A stretch of 13,039 bases of DNA, from positions 1-13,039 of the forward strand of contig CAIOHM010000549.1 of the NCBI GenBank assembly GCA_903858055.1, written 5' to 3'. Under the pieces are notes generated by a model. The model searched no databases. It saw only the letters and a list, made by a program, of their open reading frames with translations, and had not been told where the DNA came from. Both the position numbers and the translations under genes were made by a program. Position 1 is the first letter of the stretch. Each line of letters opens with the position of its first letter. The DNA comes from an uncultured delta proteobacterium (GTDB lineage: Bacteria > Myxococcota_A > Polyangia > Polyangiales > Polyangiaceae). This document shows, one piece after another, positions 6,158-12,470 of the stretch.

Positions 6158-6868
6158 TTAAAGGCGCTCGAGCACGGTCTTGCCGCGCACGAGATCGCAG
6201 CTCGGCGTGCGGATGATCGTCGGGGCCACGACCTCGAGGGGCTCGTGCGGGGCGGCCGCGTCGAGGCTGAAGACCACTTCGGGCGCAAAGAGTCGCAAGA
6301 GCCAGTTCGAGGTCTTGATGCGCACGCGGAGGGCTTCGCGGCCGCGGACCGTCACGTGCTCCGGCGGCGCCGCGATGAACGGCACGTGGAGCCCCTTCTC
6401 GGAGACGATCATTTCGAAGCGCACGTCGTCCCCGCGCTGGAGCGCCGCCCATTGGCGGATGAGCACGTCGAGCGTGAGGGACCCCGCGGTGAGCTCGCCT
6501 GCTGCGTCGTCGAAGCGGGTGACGTCGTCGCTCGCACCCGGCTTCGAGGCGAAGCGAAGCACGACCGCGGAGCCCTCTCGCGCCACGCGCACCCGCTGAC
6601 CGCAGACGAAGTCGTCTTGCGTGTAGCTCTCGAGGCGCAGCGAATCCGAGCGGAAGACGACCTCGCTCGTCGCGACGATTTCGCCTTTCTTGCGGAACAC
6701 GGTGCGGCGCTTGGTCACGCCCTCGTCGCGCGTCTGGACGGTCTCGCCGTCGTAGAGCTTCGCGCTCCCGTCGGGCGCGTAGACCTCGGTGCGAAAGCGC
6801 GTGGTCTCGGCGAATGCAGCGCTCGAGAGGGCGAGAAGGGCGAGCGAAGCGCGAGGCAAAAAGCTCAT
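6158..6868 (-). CDS. Secreted (periplasmic) protein of unknown function
   Basis: The product has 236 residues. ATG 6868 is chosen because it opens into a standard signal peptide (MSFLPRASLALLALSSAAFA, likely cut before ETT); longer in-frame starts run into the divergent purT region and encode no sensible extension. There is no lipobox, so the protein is probably soluble in the periplasm. The mature part (about 215 aa) is beta-rich with alternating strands (RFRTEVYAPDGSAKLYDGE, RRTVFRKKGEIVATSEVVF, DSLRLESYTQDD, REALRVRIKTSNWLLRLF). The pattern of a YDGE strand followed by a conversion-like second half loosely recalls DUF3108/DUF6134-type periplasmic proteins, but I cannot assign a family. Its start and the purT start are 70 bases apart, so the promoters must share that gap. 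No terminator with a U-run is seen after it. Confidence 0.75.
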   Translation of the reverse strand: MSFLPRASLALLALSSAAFAETTRFRTEVYAPDGSAKLYDGETVQTRDEGVTKRRTVFRKKGEIVATSEVVFRSDSLRLESYTQDDFVCGQRVRVAREGSAVVLRFASKPGASDDVTRFDDAAGELTAGSLTLDVLIRQWAALQRGDDVRFEMIVSEKGLHVPFIAAPPEHVTVRGREALRVRIKTSNWLLRLFAPEVVFSLDAAAPHEPLEVVAPTIIRTPSCDLVRGKTVLERL

Positions 6869-6938
6869 GGCTGCCACTCTTGCACACTCCTTCGCGAGCG
6901 GGCTTCCAAGCTGCATCGATCCTGCTACGCGGGGACCC

Positions 6939-8156
6939 ATGAGCGCCTCATCCGTGACCCTTGGCACCGCGACCACCCGCTCGAAGTACGTCATGCTTCT
7001 GCTCGGCTCGGGCGAGCTCGGCAAAGAGGTCGCCCTCGAAGCGCAGCGCCTCGGTCTCCACGTCGTCGCCGCGGATCGCTACCCGAACGCGCCGGCCATG
7101 CAGGTCGCGCACGAGTCGCGTGTGCTCTCCATGCTCGACGCCGCGGCCCTCCGCGCGCTGCTCGACGAGGTGAAGCCGCACGTCGTCGTGCCCGAGATCG
7201 AGGCGATCGCGACCGACGTGCTCGTGCAGTGGGAGAGCGAAGGGAACCGCGTCGTCCCCACGGCACGCGCCGCGAAGCTCACGATGAACCGCGAAGGCAT
7301 CCGGCGCCTCGCCGCCGAAGAGCTCGGGCTCGCCACCTCGCCGTTCCGCTTCGCCGACACGGAGGCCGAGCTCCGCGCGGCAGCTGAAACGCTCGGTTTT
7401 CCGCTGCTCGTGAAGCCGATCATGAGCTCCTCGGGCAAAGGGCAGTCGCTCGTGAAGAGCGAGGCCGATCTTGCGAAGGCGTGGGCCTACGCGCAAGAGG
7501 GTGGGCGCGCCGGCGGCGGCCGCGTGATCGTCGAAGGCTTCATCGACTTCGACTTCGAGATCACGCTGCTCACGGTGCGCCACGTGGGCGGCACGAGCTT
7601 CTGCCCGGCCATCGGCCACCGGCAAGTGAAGGGCGACTACCACGAGTCGTGGCAGCCGCAGCCGATGAGCCCGAAGGCCCAAGCGGAGAGCGAGCGCATC
7701 GCCAAGGCGGTCACGGACGCGCTCGGCGGGCACGGGCTCTTCGGCGTCGAGCTCTTCGTGAAAGGCGACGCGGTCTACTTCAGCGAGGTCTCGCCGCGAC
7801 CGCACGACACGGGCATGGTGACGCTCATTTCCCAGGAGCTCAGCGAATTCGCGCTCCACGTGCGCGCCATCGTAGGCCTCCCGGTGCCGAGCATCGAGAC
7901 CTTCGGTCCGAGCGCCTCCTGGGTGCTCCTCGCGAGCGGCACGTCGAGCGCCCCCGAATTCGTCATCACGCCGGCGGCCCTCGCCGCGCCGAAGACGAAC
8001 CTGCGCCTCTTCGGGAAGCCCGAAATCTCGGGGAGCCGCCGCCTGGGTGTGGCCCTCGCGCGCGGTGAAACGCTGGAGGAGGCGCGAGCCAAGGCCCGCG
8101 CCGTGATCGACGGTGTCACGCCGCTCTTCGACGGCGTGCCGGGCGAGCGCGCTTGA
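6939..8156 (+). CDS. purT: Formate-dependent phosphoribosylglycinamide formyltransferase (GAR transformylase 2)
   Basis: The product has 405 residues (the E. coli enzyme has 392). ATG 6939 matches the family N-terminus (VTLGTATTR before the Rossmann-like strand); the frame is open upstream to 6789, but those codons overlap the start of the divergent gene. It is an ATP-grasp enzyme of the PurK/PurT group: GSGELGKE (23-30), DRY-x4-AMQVAH, PEIEAIATD, KLTMNREGIRRLAAEELGL, SSSGKGQS nucleotide loop, GRVIVEGFIDFDFEITLLTVR, EVSPRPHDTGMVTLIS metal/phosphate region and RLFGKPEISGSRRLGVALA. Reaction: GAR + formate + ATP to FGAR + ADP + phosphate in de novo purine synthesis, without folate as formyl donor. 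A GGGGA lies very close before the start. The gene stands alone; the riboswitch unit begins after its stop. Confidence 0.97.
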   Translation: MSASSVTLGTATTRSKYVMLLLGSGELGKEVALEAQRLGLHVVAADRYPNAPAMQVAHESRVLSMLDAAALRALLDEVKPHVVVPEIEAIATDVLVQWESEGNRVVPTARAAKLTMNREGIRRLAAEELGLATSPFRFADTEAELRAAAETLGFPLLVKPIMSSSGKGQSLVKSEADLAKAWAYAQEGGRAGGGRVIVEGFIDFDFEITLLTVRHVGGTSFCPAIGHRQVKGDYHESWQPQPMSPKAQAESERIAKAVTDALGGHGLFGVELFVKGDAVYFSEVSPRPHDTGMVTLISQELSEFALHVRAIVGLPVPSIETFGPSASWVLLASGTSSAPEFVITPAALAAPKTNLRLFGKPEISGSRRLGVALARGETLEEARAKARAVIDGVTPLFDGVPGERA

Positions 8157-8180
8157 CCCGAGCCGTTCGGTAGAGCTAAC
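8153..8180 (+). promoter_or_regulatory. Candidate promoter for the riboswitch transcript
   Basis: TTGACC (8153-8158, five of six matches to the sigma-70 -35 box) overlaps the purT stop. Sixteen bases later GCTAAC (8175-8180) could be a poor -10 box. Transcription would begin near 8187, some 37 bases before riboswitch helix P1. The -10 match is weak, and myxobacterial promoters often deviate. Confidence 0.3.
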
Positions 8181-8223
8181 GGCGGCCTCGTCGATCTCCG
8201 GCTCGTCATGCGGCGATCGACAT

Positions 8224-8394
8224 GTGGAGCCGCGAGATTCACTTCCCTCGCAGGGAAGCCGGTGAGAGTCCGGCACGGCCCCCGCCACGGTAACCGGGGA
8301 CAAACCCAGGCAAGCCACGAGGCACGTGCATTCTGCAACGACTTCGGAAGGGCCTGGGGGAGGCTGATCCGGAAGTCCGGAGACCGGGCTCCAC
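8224..8394 (+). ncRNA. Cobalamin (adenosylcobalamin/B12) riboswitch aptamer
   Basis: Helix P1 is a perfect 8-bp pairing of GTGGAGCC (8224-8231) with GGCTCCAC (8387-8394). The core follows the cobalamin aptamer consensus in order: AGGGAAGCCGGTGAGAGTCC (8252-8271), with GCCGG/CCGGC pairing; CCCCGCCACGGTAACCGGGG (8280-8299), closed by CCCC/GGGG; AAGCCAC (8312-8318); GGAAGGGCCTGGGGGAGG (8346-8363), whose GCCTGGG (8352-8358) pairs with CCCAGGC (8305-8311); and the B12 box AGTCCGGAGACCGGGC (about 8374-8389). A variable arm at about 8319-8345 contains one TGCA-type word. Family role: binding of a corrinoid to the nascent mRNA, usually to lower expression of B12 uptake or synthesis genes. It lies in the leader of the propeller lipoprotein gene at 8486. 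Confidence 0.95.
8327..8337 (-). repeat. TGCAGAATGCA word, copy 3
   Basis: This third exact copy, on the minus strand (TGCATTCTGCA as written), lies in the variable arm of the cobalamin riboswitch and is non-coding. The TTGCA half on one side matches copy 1. Confidence 0.4.
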
Positions 8395-8485
8395 GAGCAC
8401 ACGCAACGCACGCAGGATCCTTGGGAAAGGCCTGCCTGGGTTGCGCCCATTCCGCGCGGGTCGGCGCGGCGTGCAGCAGGACAAC
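8395..8485 (+). promoter_or_regulatory. Riboswitch expression platform with possible Shine-Dalgarno sequestration
   Basis: The likely Shine-Dalgarno GCAGG (8476-8480) lies 5 bases before ATG 8486. CCTGC (8431-8435) is complementary both to it and to an earlier GCAGG (8412-8416). The latter pairing is reinforced by CCTT/AAGG (8419-8422/8427-8430), giving a strong hairpin at 8412-8435. A perfect hairpin CCGCGC/GCGCGG (8452-8457/8464-8469) stands just before the Shine-Dalgarno. TGCCTGGG (8433-8440) is also a perfect complement of core strand 8305-8312. There is no U-run, so control is more likely of translation than of termination. The pairings are seen; the switching is inferred. Confidence 0.55.
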
Positions 8486-9907
8486 ATGAATTCGAAGATT
8501 CGAGCGGCGGGCCCGATGGTGGCCCTCCTCGCTCTGGCGTCGGCCATCGGCACTGGAGCATGCAGCGACGACATCGAAGTGAGGCGACCGGTCTCCGACG
8601 CGGGTCCCACGCCCGATGCGGAGCCGACGGTCGATGGCTCGACACAGGCCGACGCCGCCCCGAGCGACAGCGGCGTGGTCTGGCCCGACGGGGCCGTGCG
8701 CGACGCGGCGAGCACGGACGGCGCCACGAGCGACGCCGGCTCCGCGCCCCTCGGCATGGCGCTTTGGCTCGGAACCGACTTCGCGTCGACCGAGGTCGTC
8801 GCGGTCGCGCCTTCCGGCAGCGGGCAGAGCACCTTCGTGGCGGGGCGCACGGTCATCGCCTCGGGCGACGTCATCGCCGCGACCTCGAGCGGCAGGAGCT
8901 TCCTCCTCGTGCGCGACAAGGGCATCGTGAAGGTGCTCGACCCTGCGCGCCCGTGGACCGTGCAGCGCGACATCGCGCTCGCGCCCGACGCGGGCGATTA
9001 CAGCGAAAACCCCTACGACGTGGCCTACGTGCCCGGCATCGCGCGCGCGCTCGTCGTTCGCTACGCCGACAACGGCATCGCGGTCCTCGACCCGGCCACC
9101 GGCACGCGCGAGGCGAACATCGACCTCACCCCGCTCATGGCTTCGGGCGACACCGACGGGCTCGTCGACGCCGTCCAGCTCATCGCGGACGAGGCCGCAG
9201 GCAAGGTCTACGGCCTCGTGCAGCGCATCGATCAGTTCGACTTCTCGGGCAAGTGCACCGCAGCGAAGCCGCTCGTGACGGCGATCAACCCGACGACGCG
9301 CCAGCTCACGGGCCCCGCCGCGGGCAGCCAAGCCGCGATCGAGCTCCAAGGCGCGAACCCGCAGCAAATGGTCTTCGACGCGAGCGGCAAGAAGCTCTTC
9401 GTCGTGAGCGTGGGTTGCACCGAAGGCGACGCGGGCGGCGTGTACACGCGCCGTGGCATCGAAGAGGTCGACCTCGCCACGGGCTCCGTGCGCTGGGTCG
9501 TTCAGGCGAGCGGCACGGCGCGTCTCGGCTCGCTGCTCTCCTACGAGGGCTCGAGCGGCTACGCGCGCGAGGGCTCGACCTGGCGTTCGTGGAGCGCGAA
9601 CGCGTCGAGCTTCGGGACGACCACCTTCACGGGCATCGCGCCCCTCATGGTCTCCGCCTCGACACTCGTGCGCCTCATGGCGACGCCGACCGACGGCGGC
9701 ACGACCTGGGAAATCCGCCTCTCGGCGCCCATGGCCTCGATCGACACGGTGGTGGGCTCCTCGCCCTGGACCAACGTGCGCCCCGACGCGACCTATGGCG
9801 TCTCGGGCGTGTTCCTGCCCGGCGTGAGCGCCATGGCGCCGCAAGCGGTCCGTGCGCCCAGCTTCTCGCCGGAGGCCATGCGCCGCCGCGCGCCAAGCGC
9901 TCGCTGA
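8486..9907 (+). CDS. B12-riboswitch-controlled beta-propeller lipoprotein (YncE-like; candidate BtuG-like corrinoid binder)
   Basis: The product has 473 residues. ATG 8486 is preferred to the frame start at 8441 because it opens into a lipoprotein signal (TGAC, Cys26) and has a Shine-Dalgarno GCAGG at the right distance. Residues 27-90 are a DAG-type Asp/Ala/Gly/Ser linker. From residue 91 repeated four-stranded units of a propeller appear: LWLGTDFASTEVVAVAP, SFLLVRDKGIVKVLDPAR, NPYDVAYVPGIARALVVRYA then NGIAVLDPATG, GKVYGLVQRIDQFD, QQMVFDASGKKLFVVSVG then IEEVDLATGSVRWVV. The spacing and D-P-(A/T)-x-G turns match YncE/SMP-30-like propellers. Bacteroides BtuG, a propeller lipoprotein, binds cobalamin with very high affinity for a TonB transporter. 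The riboswitch makes a similar role likely here, but no btuB-like gene is visible and no sequence identity to BtuG is claimed. A hairpin follows the stop. Confidence 0.8.
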   Translation: MNSKIRAAGPMVALLALASAIGTGACSDDIEVRRPVSDAGPTPDAEPTVDGSTQADAAPSDSGVVWPDGAVRDAASTDGATSDAGSAPLGMALWLGTDFASTEVVAVAPSGSGQSTFVAGRTVIASGDVIAATSSGRSFLLVRDKGIVKVLDPARPWTVQRDIALAPDAGDYSENPYDVAYVPGIARALVVRYADNGIAVLDPATGTREANIDLTPLMASGDTDGLVDAVQLIADEAAGKVYGLVQRIDQFDFSGKCTAAKPLVTAINPTTRQLTGPAAGSQAAIELQGANPQQMVFDASGKKLFVVSVGCTEGDAGGVYTRRGIEEVDLATGSVRWVVQASGTARLGSLLSYEGSSGYAREGSTWRSWSANASSFGTTTFTGIAPLMVSASTLVRLMATPTDGGTTWEIRLSAPMASIDTVVGSSPWTNVRPDATYGVSGVFLPGVSAMAPQAVRAPSFSPEAMRRRAPSAR

Positions 9908-9917
9908 CCTCCCACGA

Positions 9918-9943
9918 GGAGGGGCGGGCTGCCCTTCCCCTCC
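9918..9943 (+). terminator. Probable terminator hairpin after the propeller lipoprotein gene
   Basis: GGAGGGG (9918-9924) pairs with CCCCTCC (9937-9943); inner GGG/CCC pairs (9926-9928/9932-9934) extend the stem. It begins 10 bases after the stop and is followed by AGTCATTTTCC, whose T-run is short. It could end the riboswitch transcript before the J-protein gene. Confidence 0.5.
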
Positions 9944-9988
9944 AGTCATTTTCCCCGCCCGGGCAGGGCGCGCTAGCCTCACGGCCGC

Positions 9989-11242
9989 ATGCGCGTTCTG
10001 CCCGTGGTCTTTGGAGGAGCAGCCAGCGCGGCCCTCGGCGCTTCGGTCGCGGGCCGTGAAGGGGCGATCGTGGCGGGTGTCCTCGGGGCCCTCGCCGTGG
10101 CGCGCTCGAAGCTGGCGCAGAGCAATCGACCGGATCCGCGCGTGGCGGGCGTCGACCTCGGCGAGCTCCGCGACATCCCCGTCACCCTGCGCTGCGAGTA
10201 CCACGAGAACGGCGTGCGCCTGAACTTCGAGTTCCCGCGGAGCCTTCGGCAAGACGCGCTCCTCGAGGTGCGCCTGTGGGACCGACGCCGGAGCCGCTGG
10301 GTGCCCGGCCGCACGCCGTGGGATGCAGAAGGCGGAATACGACGCAAAGCCAAGGTCTTACTTGGTATGGCCGCGGTCTATTTTCCGTTTGACGCGCTCG
10401 TCTACGATCGCGCGGGAGCCTTCGACGTCTACCTGGGCTTCTTCTTGGAGGGTCCCCTCGGCGAGGAGCGCCTCTTCGATCAGCGCAACCCGTGCGAGCT
10501 CATGCTCGGCCTACCCGGCAAGGGTGCAAGCTGGAGCTACGGTCAGCACCTGCGTCCGCTGGTCGATCTGCTGATGGCCATGGCACGCTCGGACGGGGCC
10601 CCAAGCCCCGAAAAGACCGGCGCCGTCGTCCGCCTCCTCCAGCGCTTCGAGCCCTCGACCGAGCTCTTCTCCGAGCTGCGCGCCTTCATGCGCGCCGAGG
10701 CGCCGCGCCCCTTCGAGCTCACGGCACGCCAGGTGCGCTTCGCGTTTCCCGAGTTCACGCTGGCGCAGATCTTCGAGTGGCTGGTCGAGGTCGCGAAGGC
10801 CGAAGGGCTGGTCTCGGCGCGCAGCCAGGAGCTCCTCGAGCTCTTCGCGACCTCCTGCAACGTGCCGCGCCTCGAGCTCGACGACTGGCTCACGAGCCTC
10901 GACGCGCGAGCGCCCGCCCCCAAACGCTCCACGGAGCCGCCGCCCGCGCAAGGCCCGCGGCCTTCGACCGATCGCTGGAGTTCCCGCCCGCGTGCCGCCC
11001 CACCGCGCAGCAGCACGACGATCCCCGTCGCGCCCCCGGCTCCGCGGCCGAAGACCCCCTGGGAGGTCCTCGAGGTACCCGAGAACGCGACGGAGGAGGA
11101 GGTCCACTCCGCGTACCGAAAGAAGGTCGCCCAGTACCACCCGGACCGCGTGGCGCACCTGCCGAGCGAGTTTCAAGAGCTCGCCCACCAGAAGCTCCTC
11201 GAGCTGAACGCCGCACGCGAGCGGCTCAAGAAGCTCGCCTAA
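9989..11242 (+). CDS. DjlA-like membrane-anchored J-domain co-chaperone
   Basis: The product has 417 residues. The N-terminus (about 3-40) is a Gly/Ala-rich hydrophobic anchor. Residues about 50-180 form a beta-rich domain (IPVTLRCEYHENGVRLNFEF, LLEVRLWDRRRSRWVPGR, GAFDVYLGFFLEGPLGEERL) of no family I can name. About 187-302 is helical and TerB-like (LRPLVDLLMAMARSDGAPS..., TLAQIFEWLVEVAKAEGLVS), with the 'A-x-S/A-E/D-G' start of TerB repeats. A Pro/Arg/Ser-rich linker (about 306-355) leads to a J domain (356-417, TPWEVLEVPENATEEEVHSA, HPD at 384-386). The anchor, TerB and C-terminal J order is that of DjlA, which recruits and stimulates DnaK at the membrane; the beta domain is extra. A run of AT-rich codons covers residues 112-135. 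It stands alone, convergent with the next gene. Confidence 0.85.
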   Translation: MRVLPVVFGGAASAALGASVAGREGAIVAGVLGALAVARSKLAQSNRPDPRVAGVDLGELRDIPVTLRCEYHENGVRLNFEFPRSLRQDALLEVRLWDRRRSRWVPGRTPWDAEGGIRRKAKVLLGMAAVYFPFDALVYDRAGAFDVYLGFFLEGPLGEERLFDQRNPCELMLGLPGKGASWSYGQHLRPLVDLLMAMARSDGAPSPEKTGAVVRLLQRFEPSTELFSELRAFMRAEAPRPFELTARQVRFAFPEFTLAQIFEWLVEVAKAEGLVSARSQELLELFATSCNVPRLELDDWLTSLDARAPAPKRSTEPPPAQGPRPSTDRWSSRPRAAPPRSSTTIPVAPPAPRPKTPWEVLEVPENATEEEVHSAYRKKVAQYHPDRVAHLPSEFQELAHQKLLELNAARERLKKLA

Positions 11243-11297
11243 CGTTGGGTCGTTCGCTCTTTTCAGCAGGCTGCGCGCGCGCGGCCGAGCTGGGGCC

Positions 11298-12431
11298 CTA
11301 CTGCGCCTTGAAGATGAAGAGCGCGCGGCTCGACATCGTGAGGCTCGGGTTCGAGAATCCGGCGTCCTTGATGGCGTCTTCGATCGCGTCTTCCACGTCG
11401 TCCGCGGACTTCTTCGAGCGGATGACGCCCGCCATCTTGTTCGCCGTCTTCACGCTCATCTTCACGTCGCCGAGGCTCTCGAGGGACTTCTTGAGCGCCT
11501 TCTGCTTGTCGCGCTGGGAGAAGTCTCCCGTGACCGAGAACATGTACTTGCGGCCCTTCGCCGCGTCTTCGTGCCAGTAGCCCGAGACGTCTTCGAAGAC
11601 CTTCGGCATGGCGTCGGAGACCGCCTCGGTGAGCGCGCTCATTTCCGCGGTGCCCGCGGGGTATTGGCGGCTCTGGCCCGTGCCCGTGGCGAGCAGACGA
11701 CCGGTGGTGGCCTCGTAGGCCTTCACGCTCGCGGACGCCTGAACGTTCGCGGTAATACCCGCCGTATACGTAAAGTAGATGTCCGCGCCGACCACGCTCG
11801 CGACCTCGGCGATCGGGTCCGCGACCACGCCGTCGATCGCGTGCACGGCGTTCACGATGTCGTTCACGTTCTTGAGCGCGTTCGCGTCGACCATGTCGAA
11901 CTTGCGCTGCGTGAGGAAGCTCGCGATGCGATCGGTCAGGAATTGCTTGGCCGGGTCGATCTTCTTCGAAGGGTCGTAGCCTTCCGGAACCACGAGGATT
12001 TGCGGTGCGCCTACGCTCTCGGCGAGCGCCGCTTGCTTCACGATCGTGCCGTCTTGCTCGAGCTTGCGGCGCAGCTCCTTCACGTTCACGTCGATGAGGA
12101 TGTCCACCACCGGGCTGTCGCCGCGGAAGATGGTCTTGAGCACGCGGCCCGCGCGCGCGAGGTCCGTGTAGCGCGCAATGGTCGCGCGCCGCTGCTCGAT
12201 GGCCGCCTTCTCGTCCTCGCTTCCCGTGAGGCTCTTGGCCGCGAAGAAGAGCGCCTCGCCCATGGCGGCGTTCTTGGCCGCGGTGAGGTTCGGCCCTTCG
12301 GCGTCGCTCACGCGAAAGCGCTGGAAGTCGGTGTCGACGGTCTCGACGAACTGCGCGACCGGGAAGGCGGCCGCCAGCGTGGGCTGAAGGGCGAGCGCGA
12401 GCACGAGGACGACGGAAGAACGGGTGATCAT
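11298..12431 (-). CDS. Exported protein of unknown function (FlgT/DUF6175-like features)
   Basis: The product has 377 residues. ATG 12431 opens into a signal peptide (MITRSSVVLVLALALQPTLAAA, cut before FPVA); a GAGAG lies at Shine-Dalgarno distance. There is no lipobox. The first domain (about 23-130) has an AAKNAAMGEALFFAAKSL helix and a VVDILIDVNVKELRRKL strand-helix, as in LPP20/FlgT-N modules in which a protein raises itself through 'A-x-x-x-A-x-x-A' helices. The middle (about 143-260) begins PQILVVPEGYD and holds VGADIYFTYTAG and a SASVKAYEATTGRLLATG strand pair, reminiscent of CsgG/FlgT-M or DUF6175 proteins. The C-terminal part (about 290-377) has a second KKSLESLGDVKMSVKTANK helix-strand unit. 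These resemblances are weak; I assign no function. It lies 39 bases after the partial gene upstream and is probably in its operon. Confidence 0.8.
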   Translation of the reverse strand: MITRSSVVLVLALALQPTLAAAFPVAQFVETVDTDFQRFRVSDAEGPNLTAAKNAAMGEALFFAAKSLTGSEDEKAAIEQRRATIARYTDLARAGRVLKTIFRGDSPVVDILIDVNVKELRRKLEQDGTIVKQAALAESVGAPQILVVPEGYDPSKKIDPAKQFLTDRIASFLTQRKFDMVDANALKNVNDIVNAVHAIDGVVADPIAEVASVVGADIYFTYTAGITANVQASASVKAYEATTGRLLATGTGQSRQYPAGTAEMSALTEAVSDAMPKVFEDVSGYWHEDAAKGRKYMFSVTGDFSQRDKQKALKKSLESLGDVKMSVKTANKMAGVIRSKKSADDVEDAIEDAIKDAGFSNPSLTMSSRALFIFKAQ

Positions 12432-12470
12432 GGCGAACTCTCTCGAAGGAAATACGGGGACGAAAACGAA

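Noticed and set aside
6789..6938. N-terminal extension of PurT to 6789 or 6867
   Set aside because: Known PurT begins just before the TLLGTA-like strand, and the extension would overlap the start of the divergent secreted-protein gene.
6869..6938. Defined divergent promoters between the secreted-protein gene and purT
   Set aside because: TTGCAC at 6880-6885 resembles a -35 box, but no acceptable -10 lies at the proper distance on either strand, so no promoter was called.
6869..6938. Purine riboswitch or PurR-type operator before purT
   Set aside because: The 70-base gap has neither the conserved purine aptamer loops nor a clear PurR palindrome.
8412..8435. Hairpin in the riboswitch leader as an intrinsic terminator
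   Set aside because: It is stable but followed by GGGTTGCGCC, not a U-run; a role in translational switching fits better.
6948..8645. 565-codon minus-strand open frame
   Set aside because: It is antisense to purT and crosses the riboswitch; the composition is that of a shadow frame.
7775..10252. Very long open frame (825 codons) on the minus strand
   Set aside because: It runs antisense through purT, the riboswitch and the propeller gene, and its product is an Arg/Ala/His-rich composition artefact of GC-rich DNA without domains.
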